Of a DNA stretch of 64,000 bases, positions 1 to 8,716 are shown piece by piece. Within the stretch, counting starts at the first letter, position 1. Every line of letters begins with the position of its first letter. The stretch lies in contig JAFUJA010000005.1 in assembly GCA_017473905.1 (NCBI GenBank), forward strand, positions 1-64,000, given 5' to 3'. The position numbers and the translations under genes were made by a program. The notes beneath the pieces were generated by a model, which did not search any database, was not told where the DNA came from, and was given only the letters and a program-made list of their open reading frames with translations. Origin of the DNA: Lachnospiraceae bacterium. Lineage in GTDB: Bacteria; Bacillota; Clostridia; Lachnospirales; Lachnospiraceae.

Positions 1-77
1 ATAAGGTGTAGACGGCATGATGCCGGGACTTGAGGGTCTTTCAAAACAGAAGTCTGAAGGATTCCGTCAAAAAGAAA

Positions 78-117
78 ATATGCTTTGTACCGATTGTAAC
101 ATCGGCACAAAGCATAT
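78..117 (-). terminator. Rho-independent terminator of the 146-985 lipoprotein gene
   Basis: An 11-bp perfect outer stem (ATATGCTTTGT with ACAAAGCATAT) continues after one mismatch into a CCGAT/ATCGG inner stem. Read on the minus strand it is followed by a T-rich tract (TTTTCTTTTT), and it lies just past the stop codon of the minus-strand lipoprotein gene. Confidence 0.75.
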
Positions 118-145
118 GCAAGGGATATTCTTCATTGTTTATTAA

Positions 146-985
146 TTATTTAGATAGACTTAATTCGTTTTGATATCTTTCAATTGGTGAAACATAAGCG
201 GCTTCATTATAACCAATTTCTTGTTGATTACAAATGTTATTATAGTTTGCCACGAAATAACAAATTCCTTCTAAGTCTGTATCTGTTTTTTGCTCGTTAT
301 CATAATCGAATGTAAAACAATCGTGTTCTCCTATCATATAGTTGTATAAACCATTTTTTAGAGTTTTATACTCATCTACGTCGGTAGTATAAGCCATAGT
401 AGTTAATTGTGTTTCAATTTCTTTAGCCATAGGTTTTATTTGTTCATTTGTGATAAAGTCAGTTAATGTCCAAAAATCTTTATATTCTAATCCTTCTTTA
501 CCTTCGTATGCCACACCACGTGTTGTTATTGTTGTTATAAATTTATCGTACAACAAATTGTGAATTATGACACAATCATAATTGCTACTATAGTAGTTAA
601 TTGATTCACTATCTAAACTATGGATGTTGAAATTAACAAATAAAGCAACAATTTCTTCATCTGACATATTTGGATACAAAGTTTTTAAGTTTTCTATATA
701 TGCCCCGGCTTCTTCGAATGTAAGAACTTCATTTACTATTGTTGGTTCTTCTTCAGTTATTACTTCAGAAGCTATTTCAGTAGTTTCTTCTGATACTACT
801 TCACTTATTTCTTCTGTTGTTTCTTCAGATACTACTTCTGACACTATTTCAGATGTTTGAGTATTTGGTTCTAATGCATCAGCATCACCGCATCCGGTTA
901 GTACCAAACCAACAGTTACGGCAAATATAGCCGGTATTAATACCATTTTACCTTTTAATGTTTTCATCATATCTTTGTATTTCAT
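146..985 (-). CDS. Putative lipoprotein with Ser/Glu/Thr repeats, function unknown
   Basis: I do not recognise the family. The 279-residue product starts with a basic segment and a hydrophobic signal peptide (about residues 14-31) ending in the lipobox L-T-G-C, so Cys32 should be lipidated and the protein held on the outer face of the membrane. Residues 44-80 are a low-complexity acidic linker with two copies of SEVVSEETTE (residues 49-58 and 61-70), which probably act as a spacer through the cell wall. The remaining 190 residues have no motif I can name. The start is supported by an AGAGGA box 6 bases upstream. Codons are conspicuously A/T-rich compared with the housekeeping genes that follow, which hints at different ancestry. 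The gene is transcribed away from the XRE regulator at 1176. Confidence 0.7.
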   Translation of the reverse strand: MKYKDMMKTLKGKMVLIPAIFAVTVGLVLTGCGDADALEPNTQTSEIVSEVVSEETTEEISEVVSEETTEIASEVITEEEPTIVNEVLTFEEAGAYIENLKTLYPNMSDEEIVALFVNFNIHSLDSESINYYSSNYDCVIIHNLLYDKFITTITTRGVAYEGKEGLEYKDFWTLTDFITNEQIKPMAKEIETQLTTMAYTTDVDEYKTLKNGLYNYMIGEHDCFTFDYDNEQKTDTDLEGICYFVANYNNICNQQEIGYNEAAYVSPIERYQNELSLSK

Positions 986-1175
986 ACGTTATCCTCTTTC
1001 CTGTTATTTCATAAATCCTTTGCTCAAAATACTTTTTTATGGAAACTATTTTTCACTTTATAATTATATCTCAAATGAGTAATGTTTTCAACATTATCAC
1101 TCGTATTTACATCTAATTATTATATTTTTGTTAGTCTAAAATATATATAAAAGATAAGAAAGTGAGGGATGCCAT

Positions 1176-1508
1176 ATGATCGAACAGGACGTGTTAAAAA
1201 GAATCGAAGAGCTGTTAGAATTCAATCACTGGAGTGTCTACAAGCTAGCCAAAGAATCCGGTCTTTCCTATTCCAGTCTGAACAACATTTTTAATCGCAG
1301 AACCTGTCCCAGCATCGTAACACTGGAAAAGATTTGTTCCGGTTTCGGCATTTCCTTATCTGAATTTTTTAATTCCGAAGTGCGTACACCTACCGTGGAT
1401 TATGTCCTCACACCTGCGGAACAGGAGCTTATCAACTGTCACCGCTCTCTATCTGCTACAGACAAAAAAATCCTCGAAGCCTATGCCCGAGGAATGTGTA
1501 AACGATAA
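1176..1508 (+). CDS. XRE-family helix-turn-helix transcriptional regulator
   Basis: This 110-residue protein has an N-terminal Cro/C1-type HTH (about residues 8-65). The recognisable pattern is an Asn-His-Trp-Ser helix start, then LAKESGLSYSSLNNIF and the TCPSIVTLEKICSGFGIS stretch typical of the fourth helix. The C-terminal 40 residues are short and helical, with no sensor domain, so it is probably a small stand-alone repressor. Its target is unknown; the divergent lipoprotein gene, with which it shares a 190-bp AT-rich gap, is the nearest candidate. A GAGGG box lies 7 bases before the ATG and a terminator follows the stop. Confidence 0.85.
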   Translation: MIEQDVLKRIEELLEFNHWSVYKLAKESGLSYSSLNNIFNRRTCPSIVTLEKICSGFGISLSEFFNSEVRTPTVDYVLTPAEQELINCHRSLSATDKKILEAYARGMCKR

Positions 1509-1510
1509 AA

Positions 1511-1541
1511 AGATGGCTTGTATTTCAAAGCCATCTTTTTT
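1511..1541 (+). terminator. Rho-independent terminator after the XRE gene
   Basis: AGATGGCTT and AAGCCATCT form a 9-bp stem, extended by flanking A and T tracts, with a run of six Ts. It begins two bases after the stop codon. Confidence 0.8.
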
Positions 1542-1610
1542 AACGAAATCCTATAATCCATATTTTTTTCTTATATCAGTTGAAATCTCATATGCATCTC
1601 TAAAGATTTC

Positions 1611-2264
1611 CTAAAAATGCCCCATCAACTTCACTGCATTCTCGTAAGCATCCCCTTTATATACACTGGAGCCTGCCACAAGAATATTGGCGCCCGCCTG
1701 AATTGCCTTGTCAATGGTTTCCTCGCAGATACCACCATCCACCTGAATATCTACATCAAGCCCGCGCTTCTGAATTTCTGCATACAATGCGGCAACTTTA
1801 TCCGTACATTCTTCAATGTACTTCTGTCCGCCGAAGCCGGGATGAACGGTCATAACCAGCGCCATATCCATATATTCAAGATAAGGATACAAGCCTTCCA
1901 CGGGAGTTTCAGGATTCACTGCAAGACCCGCTTTGGCACCCAGGGCATGAATCTGCTCCAAAGCCGCTTTCGCATCTTTTACGGTTTCCAAATGTACGGT
2001 AATAAGGTCTGCGCCGCTCTCTCTGAAATACTCCAGATAACGTTCCGGCTGCTCAATCATTAAATGTGCATCGTACACCATGTCAGATACCTTGCGGATG
2101 GATTTCAATACCGGCATCCCGAAGGAAATGGAAGGTACAAACATGCCGTCCATAACGTCGAAATGAAGGTATTTCGCACCGGCTTTTTCTACTATTTTAA
2201 TTTCTTCTCCCAGTTTTGTAAAATCCGCAGATAAAATGGAAGGAGCAAGAATTCTTTCTCTCAT
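1611..2264 (-). CDS. rpe: Ribulose-phosphate 3-epimerase
   Basis: This enzyme interconverts D-ribulose 5-phosphate and D-xylulose 5-phosphate in the pentose phosphate pathway. The 217-residue length is normal. Visible family motifs are LAPSILSADF at the N-terminus, HFDVMDG with its metal-binding His/Asp, MTVHPGFGGQ with the metal His, and QVDGGI followed by the NILVAGSSVY phosphate-binding end of the TIM barrel. It is the last gene of the prpC-prkC-rsgA-rpe run, 14 bp after rsgA, an order also seen in Bacillus and many Clostridia. Confidence 0.96.
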   Translation of the reverse strand: MRERILAPSILSADFTKLGEEIKIVEKAGAKYLHFDVMDGMFVPSISFGMPVLKSIRKVSDMVYDAHLMIEQPERYLEYFRESGADLITVHLETVKDAKAALEQIHALGAKAGLAVNPETPVEGLYPYLEYMDMALVMTVHPGFGGQKYIEECTDKVAALYAEIQKRGLDVDIQVDGGICEETIDKAIQAGANILVAGSSVYKGDAYENAVKLMGHF

Positions 2265-2278
2265 TGTTGTTTCCTCAC

Positions 2279-3190
2279 TTAATATTTTTTACGTGCTTTA
2301 AATTCTTCATAAAGCTGTACATAATTTCTGTATCGCAATTCACTGATTTTACCCTCGGCCACCGCATTTTTAATGCCGCAGACAGGCTCATTAATGTGGG
2401 CACACCCCAGGAACTTACAATCCCTTTCATACGCATCAAATTCCGGATAAAAACGTCCGATGCTCTCTTCGTTTGAGAGAATGTCCAAAGAGCTGAATCC
2501 CGGCGTATCCATCAAATATGTAGGCTCCGCTTCATTCTCTAATGCAAACAGCTCGCTATGTCTTGTAGTATGCTTACCACGCTCTATTTTATTGCTGATT
2601 TCACCCGTTTCCATACGGACGCAACCGCAAAGTTCATTAATCAGAGATGACTTACCCACACCACTGGGGCCTGCCACCGCTGTGGTCTTACCGCGAATTT
2701 CACTGCGCAGGGCTTCCAGTTCGTCTCCTTTATGGGCACTGACAAAGAATACCTTATTACCGCAGGCCTCATAAATTCTGCGGATATTCTCAATTTCTTC
2801 TTCCGTGGCAATGTCTCTTTTATTAAAACAGATGATACACTCCAGTCCCTGGCTCTGCATCATAATTAAGAAACGGTCCAGCAGATTAAAATTAGGCACC
2901 GGCTTCACGATTGCAAATACAATCAGTGCCTGGTCAATATTCGAAACCGCCGGACGAATCAATTCACTTTTACGCGGCAAAAGTGCCGTGATGTTTCCGG
3001 TTTTACCTTCCGCATCAAGACACTTCAGCTCTACTTCATCCCCTACCAGGGGTTTTTTACCATCCTTACGGAACACTCCTTTTGCCTTACATTCATATAC
3101 ACCGTCACCGGGCACATGCACATAATAAAAACCGGCAATTCCTTTGATGAGTTTTCCTTTTTTAATATCTTCTAAAATCTCATTCGCCAT
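2279..3190 (-). CDS. rsgA: Ribosome small-subunit-dependent GTPase A
   Basis: RsgA is a late 30S-assembly GTPase. The 303-residue protein has an N-terminal OB fold, then a circularly permuted GTPase domain with the G4 motif (FNKRD) before G1 (GPSGVGKSSLI) and G3 (DTPGF). It ends in a zinc-binding helical domain whose ligands are visible in the CKFLGCAHINEPVC stretch. Its ATG overlaps the stop codon of prkC by one base (TAATG), which indicates translational coupling. The linkage to a PASTA kinase fits reports that RsgA-type GTPases are phosphorylated by such kinases in other Firmicutes. Confidence 0.96.
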   Translation of the reverse strand: MANEILEDIKKGKLIKGIAGFYYVHVPGDGVYECKAKGVFRKDGKKPLVGDEVELKCLDAEGKTGNITALLPRKSELIRPAVSNIDQALIVFAIVKPVPNFNLLDRFLIMMQSQGLECIICFNKRDIATEEEIENIRRIYEACGNKVFFVSAHKGDELEALRSEIRGKTTAVAGPSGVGKSSLINELCGCVRMETGEISNKIERGKHTTRHSELFALENEAEPTYLMDTPGFSSLDILSNEESIGRFYPEFDAYERDCKFLGCAHINEPVCGIKNAVAEGKISELRYRNYVQLYEEFKARKKY

Positions 3191-5436
3191 TAATCAAATG
3201 TAACCTCATAAGTTTCCACCAGCTGCGCAGGTACGGTTTCCACGATGGGATTCCCCGCCGCATCCACGGTTTCGTCCTGTACATATACCGTATAAGTAAT
3301 GCTTACAACACCGGTTGAAACGCCATAAATCTGGCTTAAATTGATGGCAACCGGGAAAGAAGATGTTGTGGTATTAAACAACTCATTTCCATCCGGTGTA
3401 CGCAAAATAACATTTGCTACGCCACCCTGATAATCCTTCGGTGCCACTACGTTGATGTTACAGGAATAGTATCTGGGTTCAGGTCCAAGGCTTAACTTGA
3501 TATCAATCTTGGTTCCTTTATCCACATTGGCATTTACGGTATAACTCTGATAGCATACACGGCCTTTTTCTACCTTATCGTCATAATCTTCACTTACGGT
3601 ACCGCATTCAAGACCAAGCTCTGATAATTTTGCCTTCGCCTCTTCTTCTGTTAAACCGGTCAAATCCGGCATCTTAATATCCGAGTTTTCACGTCCCAGA
3701 CTGATAACAATGGTTACCTCCGCACCACGGGCAAGGAAACTTCCCCCTGCAGGGTCCTGGGAAATAATGGTCCCTTTCACGATATCATTATTATTCTCTT
3801 CGACTTTTTTAACTTTAAAACCTTCACGTTCCAAAATAGCTGTAGCTTCTGCTTCTGTTTTAGATAAAACATTGGGAAGTTCCACACCGCCGTTGTTGCA
3901 GACATAAAGGGTTACCGTGCTTCCTTTGCTTGCCGCACTTCCCGTTTCGGGAGTGGTGCTTAAAACCTGATTATGAGGATATTCAGAGGATTCCTGATAT
4001 TCTACCTTATAGAGTAATCCCACTGCCTCAAGTGCCTTCTTGGCATCTTCAATATCATCCCCTACCACGCCGGGAACATTTACTGTAACGGCTTCCGTTC
4101 CACCGGAAGTGCCCGGGTTTTTTCCGGAACCAAATACACCAAATGCCAATCCGAGGAAATATAAAAGAATACATCCGATGATAACCGCAAGAACAATGAT
4201 TAAAACAGTTTTAATCTTCTCGCCTGAATCCTCATCATCGTCATACTGCTCCTGCTTCGGCTTGGGTCTGGGCTTCGCTGCCGCCTGCTTAGGTGCGGTT
4301 CTTCTTACCTCTTCCAGTTCTTCCTGCTTCGCACGTCTCTGCTGAGGTGCCTGCTTTTTAACAGGTGCTGCGGGACGTTTCTCTTCTTCCGCAGGTCTGA
4401 CTCTTTTAACAGGGGATGCGGTCTCATCTACCGTAACGCGACGCTCCTGTTTCACAGGTGTCTGCTGCAGGGCAATTCCACCGGCTGCTGCCGCTGTAAT
4501 GACTTCCGTTGATGATACACGACCGGTTTCCGCCTTAATCTGCTTACGCTCTTCTGCGGTTACCGCACGGGTAACACCATTTTGTTCCATGGTATCTATA
4601 CGAACAAAATCCTCGTTAGGACTAATCAAAGACTTCTTTAAATCCTCTACCAAATCCGGCATTCTCTGATAACGGCAATCCGGACTCTTCTGGGTACATT
4701 TCAGGACAATCTGCTCTACGCTGACAGGAATTTCGGGTACATAATTTCTGGGAGTAGGCATCTCTTCCTGAATATGTTTAATTGCAATCGCTACCGTTGT
4801 TTCCCCGTTAAAAGGTACGCGACCGGTAAGCATTTCAAAAAGGGTAATACCAAGAGAGTAAATATCACTCTTTTCATCACTGAATCCGCCTCTTGCCTGC
4901 TCGGGAGAAGTATAATGTACACTACCCATCACATTAGAGGTAATGGTATTACTGGTAGCCGCTTTCGCAATACCGAAATCGGTTACTTTTACCTTACCTT
5001 CTTTGCTGATAATAATATTCTGAGGCTTAATATCCCTGTGAATAATTCCGTTATTGTGAGCCGCATCAATACCCATGGAAATCTGGATTGCGATGCTGAC
5101 AGCTTCTTTTACGGAAAGTCTTGCCTTCTTTTCGATGTAGCGCTTCAGGGTAATACCTTCTACCAGTTCCATAACAATGTAGTAAATACCACCTTCTTCT
5201 CCAACATCATACACATTTACAATATTGGGATGCATAAGTCCTGCTGCCGCCTGGGCTTCCGTACGGAATTTAGACACGAATTCCGTGTTTTCACTGAATT
5301 CCTGCTTCAATACCTTAACCGCTACAAAACGGTTTAACTTATGACATTTTGCCTTATATACATCCGACATGCCGCCGGTTCCGATAGGTTCCATAATCTC
5401 ATAACGTTCACCTATCATCATTCCCATTTTAATCAT
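3190..5436 (-). CDS. prkC: PASTA-domain Ser/Thr protein kinase (PrkC/PknB/Stk1)
   Basis: This membrane kinase senses cell-wall muropeptides or lipid II. The Hanks-type kinase domain occupies residues 12 to about 275, with the glycine loop GTGGMSDVY, Lys41, the catalytic HRD at 133-135 and DFG at 153-155. A long Lys/Arg/Pro/Glu-rich juxtamembrane linker follows (about 290-405), then one transmembrane helix (about 409-435). The extracellular part has three PASTA repeats, starting near VNVPGVVGDD, VELPNVLSKT and IKMPDLTGLT, and a C-terminal beta-rich tail of about 100 residues. The start has a GTGAGG box 7 bases upstream. It is 8 bp from the cognate phosphatase gene. Confidence 0.96.
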   Translation of the reverse strand: MIKMGMMIGERYEIMEPIGTGGMSDVYKAKCHKLNRFVAVKVLKQEFSENTEFVSKFRTEAQAAAGLMHPNIVNVYDVGEEGGIYYIVMELVEGITLKRYIEKKARLSVKEAVSIAIQISMGIDAAHNNGIIHRDIKPQNIIISKEGKVKVTDFGIAKAATSNTITSNVMGSVHYTSPEQARGGFSDEKSDIYSLGITLFEMLTGRVPFNGETTVAIAIKHIQEEMPTPRNYVPEIPVSVEQIVLKCTQKSPDCRYQRMPDLVEDLKKSLISPNEDFVRIDTMEQNGVTRAVTAEERKQIKAETGRVSSTEVITAAAAGGIALQQTPVKQERRVTVDETASPVKRVRPAEEEKRPAAPVKKQAPQQRRAKQEELEEVRRTAPKQAAAKPRPKPKQEQYDDDEDSGEKIKTVLIIVLAVIIGCILLYFLGLAFGVFGSGKNPGTSGGTEAVTVNVPGVVGDDIEDAKKALEAVGLLYKVEYQESSEYPHNQVLSTTPETGSAASKGSTVTLYVCNNGGVELPNVLSKTEAEATAILEREGFKVKKVEENNNDIVKGTIISQDPAGGSFLARGAEVTIVISLGRENSDIKMPDLTGLTEEEAKAKLSELGLECGTVSEDYDDKVEKGRVCYQSYTVNANVDKGTKIDIKLSLGPEPRYYSCNINVVAPKDYQGGVANVILRTPDGNELFNTTTSSFPVAINLSQIYGVSTGVVSITYTVYVQDETVDAAGNPIVETVPAQLVETYEVTFD

Positions 5437-5444
5437 AATTTACC

Positions 5445-6176
5445 TCACACCAAAATATCAGGTTCTATCAAAATAACAGCGATATTATCTCTTCCGCCGT
5501 TCTCATTGGCTGTTTTAATTAATTCTTCTGCCTTTTCTTTCAAGTCAGTATTTTTGCTGATAATCTTTCGGATATCTTCGTCCGGAATCATATTAGTCAA
5601 TCCGTCGGAGCACATCAGGACAATATCGCCTTCATTCAGCTCCACTTCGAAGAAATCAACCTTTACATTCGGAGTTGCCCCGATTGCTCTGGTAATAATG
5701 TTTTTATCCGGATGATTCACTGCATCTTCCCTGTCAAGACTGCCGATTCTTATTAATTCCTCTACAAGGGAATGGTCCTGAGTTATCTGAACAATTCTTT
5801 GGTTGATAACATAAAGCCTGCTGTCTCCCACGTTGGCAACGCATAGCTCATTTCCCTTACAGGTACACGCCACAACCGTGGTTCCCATTCCTCCCATGTT
5901 GGCATCTTCTTCTGCTTTTCGGATGACCAGAGTATTGGCACATTGAATGGCTTTTTTTAAAATACTGACCGGATTGTCGTCTCGGGACTTTACCACCTCT
6001 TCCACAATGGTTTCCACCGTATACTTGGATGCAAAGTCTCCGGCCTTATGACCACCCATACCATCAGCCACAATAAAAAGATTCGGAAGATTTCCCAGAG
6101 GAATTTCTGAAGTAAATACAAAATCTTGATTCAATTGTCTTCTTTTTCCTATATCCGTTAGGGAAAACGACCTCAT
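5445..6176 (-). CDS. prpC: PP2C-type Ser/Thr protein phosphatase (PrpC/Stp1)
   Basis: This is a metal-dependent phosphatase that reverses phosphorylation by the adjacent PASTA kinase. All PP2C motifs are present: TDIGKRRQLNQD, ADGMGGHKAG, GMGTT, NVGDSRLY, DHSLV, MCSDGLTN and GRDNIAVIL. I place the start at the ATG of MRSFSLTDIG, which has a GGAGG box 11 bases upstream and matches family N-termini. The frame stays open for 18 further codons, but that stretch contains the predicted promoter and part of the rlmN terminator, so it is probably not translated. The product has 243 residues and no membrane segment. Confidence 0.95.
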   Translation of the reverse strand: MRSFSLTDIGKRRQLNQDFVFTSEIPLGNLPNLFIVADGMGGHKAGDFASKYTVETIVEEVVKSRDDNPVSILKKAIQCANTLVIRKAEEDANMGGMGTTVVACTCKGNELCVANVGDSRLYVINQRIVQITQDHSLVEELIRIGSLDREDAVNHPDKNIITRAIGATPNVKVDFFEVELNEGDIVLMCSDGLTNMIPDEDIRKIISKNTDLKEKAEELIKTANENGGRDNIAVILIEPDILV

Positions 6177-6214
6177 CTGCGATGTATCCTCCAAACGCAT
6201 TATTATCCGTATAC

Positions 6215-6243
6215 ATTCTAGCACATGCACTAAAAAAGAACAA
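6215..6243 (-). promoter_or_regulatory. Predicted SigA promoter of prpC-prkC-rsgA-rpe
   Basis: An extended -10 element (TGC before TAGAAT, 6215-6220) lies 17 bp from a weak -35 TTGTTC (6238-6243). The -35 overlaps the terminator of the preceding rlmN gene, so the start of a new transcript sits right where the previous one ends. Confidence 0.5.
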
Positions 6244-6264
6244 GTTGCAAATTAACCTGTTCTT
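6236..6264 (-). terminator. Rho-independent terminator after rlmN
   Basis: AAGAACAGGTT pairs with AACTTGTTCTT (11 bp, one G-T wobble) around a 7-base loop, followed by six Ts on the minus strand. It separates the priA-to-rlmN operon from prpC. Confidence 0.8.
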
Positions 6265-6270
6265 TTCCCC

Positions 6271-7311
6271 TTAAACCTCCATATGCTGCTTTCTTAACTG
6301 TCCGCAGGATGCATTGATATCCGAGCCCAGTGTTCTGCGAACCGTAGCATTTATGTGGTTTTTCTCTAATTTGTTTTTAAACTTCAGAACCTTATCCTGA
6401 GCCGTAGACACATAATCTCGTTCTTTTATGGGATTTACGGGAATCAGGTTTACATGGCAGTTTTTACCGCCGATCAAAGAAATCAGCTGTCCTGCCTCTT
6501 CCTCATTATCGTTTACACCTGCTACAAGGGCATATTCAAAACTGATGCGGCGTCCTGTTTTATTGAAGTAATACTCGCAGGCATCCATCACTTCTGCCAG
6601 AGTATATCTTTTGGCAATGGGCATAAGCTCCTTTCGCTTCTCATCCGTGGGAGCATGTAACGACAATGCCAGGGTAATGCTTAAATCTTCCTCTGCCAGT
6701 CTTCGGATTTCCGGCACAAGACCGCAGGTAGAAACCGTCACGTTACGCTGGCTGATATTCAGCCCTTCCTCATTGGTAAGCATACGGATGAATTTCACAA
6801 GATTTTCATAGTTGTCCAAGGGCTCTCCGGTTCCCATAACCACTACATTGGATACTCTCTCTCCGTTATCCCTTGCCATGGCATAAATCTGCTCTAGCAT
6901 TTCGGAAGGGGTAAGATTACGTTCCCAGCCGTCCAATGTTGACGCACAGAACCTGCAACCCATTTTACAGCCTACCTGGGAAGAGATGCATACGGAATTT
7001 CCGTGATGATATTTCATCCAGACACTTTCCACGAAATGTCCGTCTCTTAAACGGAACAAATATTTCCTGGTACCGTCTAATTTGGAAGTAAGCACTGTAA
7101 CCGGTTCCAAATCCGCATAATAATATTCCTCTTTGCACTTTTCCCGCAAAGATGCAGGAAGATTGGTCATTTCATCAAAACCTGTCGCCAGTTTTTTATG
7201 CATCCATTCATACATCTGCTTTGCCCGGAAGCCCTTTTCGCCTTTGGCTTCCAGTTCTTTTTTCAGTTCTTCGGGTGTAAAAGATTTGATATCCTTCCCG
7301 TTCTCTGCCAT
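6271..7311 (-). CDS. rlmN: 23S rRNA (adenine-C2)-methyltransferase RlmN
   Basis: RlmN is a radical-SAM enzyme that methylates C2 of 23S rRNA A2503 and of A37 in some tRNAs. The CxxxCxxC cluster motif is visible as CKMGCRFC, with the glycine-rich SAM region VVVMGTGEPLDNYEN. The C-terminal TVRRTLGSDINASCGQL contains the second catalytic Cys that carries the methyl intermediate. The length of 346 residues is typical. It lies 23 bp after rsmB in the same transcription direction, and a terminator follows. Confidence 0.97.
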   Translation of the reverse strand: MAENGKDIKSFTPEELKKELEAKGEKGFRAKQMYEWMHKKLATGFDEMTNLPASLREKCKEEYYYADLEPVTVLTSKLDGTRKYLFRLRDGHFVESVWMKYHHGNSVCISSQVGCKMGCRFCASTLDGWERNLTPSEMLEQIYAMARDNGERVSNVVVMGTGEPLDNYENLVKFIRMLTNEEGLNISQRNVTVSTCGLVPEIRRLAEEDLSITLALSLHAPTDEKRKELMPIAKRYTLAEVMDACEYYFNKTGRRISFEYALVAGVNDNEEEAGQLISLIGGKNCHVNLIPVNPIKERDYVSTAQDKVLKFKNKLEKNHINATVRRTLGSDINASCGQLRKQHMEV

Positions 7312-7334
7312 TTTATCTTTCTCCGTTTCAAAAC

Positions 7335-8708
7335 TTACCTGTTTTTCTCAAAAACCGCTATAAAAAAACCGTCGCAGGAAAGCTTTCCTCTATACAACTG
7401 AAGCATTCCGTCGTGACAGTATTCTTCCAGCCCTTTCGGCAGATATTCTCCTATGTCTGCACGGGTAAAAGGAAGATTTTCCTCAATCCACTTCCCGTTT
7501 TCGTCGTTTTCCTTCCTGTTAATGGTACAGGTGCTGAAAACCATTCTTCCGCCGGGTTTTACATATCTGCTTACATTAGTAAGAATCTGTTGCTGAAGTT
7601 TTACAAGTTCTTCTGTCTGCTCTTTACTTAGGTTATATCTGATATCCTGCTTCCGCCCCATCACTCCCATTCCGGAGCAGGGCACATCTGCAAGCAGGAC
7701 GTCTGCTGTATTTTCCAATTCCTCATAAAAGACAGTGGCGTCTTTTACATCACAAAATACGTTTTCGTATCCCATGCGGGCAATATTTTCCCGGATACGC
7801 TCCACTTTGTGTTCCGTCAAGTCAAAAGAATCTACCCTTCCGCTTCCCTGCAGTTTTTCTGCGGCATGAAGGGTTTTTCCTCCCGGAGCGGCACATACGT
7901 CAATAATATGGTCCCCCGCTTTGATTCCGGCACACTCACACACCAACATGGAACTTAAATCCTGTACCGTAAAAAGACCTTCCTCAAAACCTGCCAGACT
8001 GCTGATTCTGTCAGTTCCTTTTACTTCGCAGGCGTAAGGTAAAAGTGTGGATTCCGTAACGGTAACTCCGGCATTTCTCCACTTCTCTTTTAAGGCTTCC
8101 TTCTCTCCCTCGGAAAGGCTTTCTTTTATCCGCAAAAAGACCTTCGTCTCCGCCATAAGACCTGAAAGCATTTCCTCTGCCCGGGCAGCTCCGTACTGTG
8201 CAATCCATTGCTCTACAATCCAGCTTGGCATGGAATAGTACACGGACAAATATCCGGTAAAATCCTCTTCTTTATCCGGATAAGGGATATGTTCCTTTTC
8301 TGCGCACACCTTACGTAAAACCGCATTGATAAAACCGGAAAGATTGGCAAGTCCTTTTTTCTTTGCCAGGGATACTGCCGCATTACATGCCGTGGTATCA
8401 TACACCTGGTCCATAAAAAGAATCTGGTAAACTCCGGTTTCAAGAATCGCCAGCACCACCGGCTTCATCTTTTTAACAGGTGTTTTGGAATACAAATCAA
8501 TAATGTAATCCAGCTGGATTTTACGTTCCAGACATCCCATGGATAATTTCTTGATAAAAGCTTTTTTATTTCCTTCCAGATAATTATATTTATCCAGAAC
8601 TTCTTTTAGAATGGTGTTGCCGAACTCCTGCCTTCTGGTTGTTTCCACCAGAATTTCCGCACACAGTCTCCGCAACAGAATTTCATCAGTCTGATTTGCC
8701 ACTTGCAT
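7335..8708 (-). CDS. rsmB: 16S rRNA (cytosine967-C5)-methyltransferase
   Basis: The protein has an N-terminal NusB-like RNA-binding domain (about residues 5-140) and a C-terminal Rossmann methyltransferase domain. The SAM-binding motif is DVCAAPGGKTLHAAE. The two catalytic cysteines sit in VPCSGMG and the STCTINRKEN motif. The length of 457 residues is normal. It starts 8 bp after fmt, in the conserved def-fmt-rsmB-rlmN order. Confidence 0.96.
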   Translation of the reverse strand: MQVANQTDEILLRRLCAEILVETTRRQEFGNTILKEVLDKYNYLEGNKKAFIKKLSMGCLERKIQLDYIIDLYSKTPVKKMKPVVLAILETGVYQILFMDQVYDTTACNAAVSLAKKKGLANLSGFINAVLRKVCAEKEHIPYPDKEEDFTGYLSVYYSMPSWIVEQWIAQYGAARAEEMLSGLMAETKVFLRIKESLSEGEKEALKEKWRNAGVTVTESTLLPYACEVKGTDRISSLAGFEEGLFTVQDLSSMLVCECAGIKAGDHIIDVCAAPGGKTLHAAEKLQGSGRVDSFDLTEHKVERIRENIARMGYENVFCDVKDATVFYEELENTADVLLADVPCSGMGVMGRKQDIRYNLSKEQTEELVKLQQQILTNVSRYVKPGGRMVFSTCTINRKENDENGKWIEENLPFTRADIGEYLPKGLEEYCHDGMLQLYRGKLSCDGFFIAVFEKNR

Positions 8709-8716
8709 GCCTCCGC

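Noticed and set aside
17..145. Plus-strand open frame of 42 codons with a C-x-x-C pair
   Set aside because: It runs through the terminator hairpin of the minus-strand lipoprotein gene, has no ribosome binding site and resembles nothing I know.
4774..5337. Long plus-strand open frame opposite the prkC kinase domain
   Set aside because: It mirrors a well-identified gene, has no ribosome binding site and no domain; the same holds for the long plus-strand frame at 38910-39851 and similar antisense frames.
5445..6230. Longer prpC product starting at 6230
   Set aside because: The additional 18 codons cover a promoter and border a terminator, and the family N-terminus begins at the downstream ATG with a GGAGG box.
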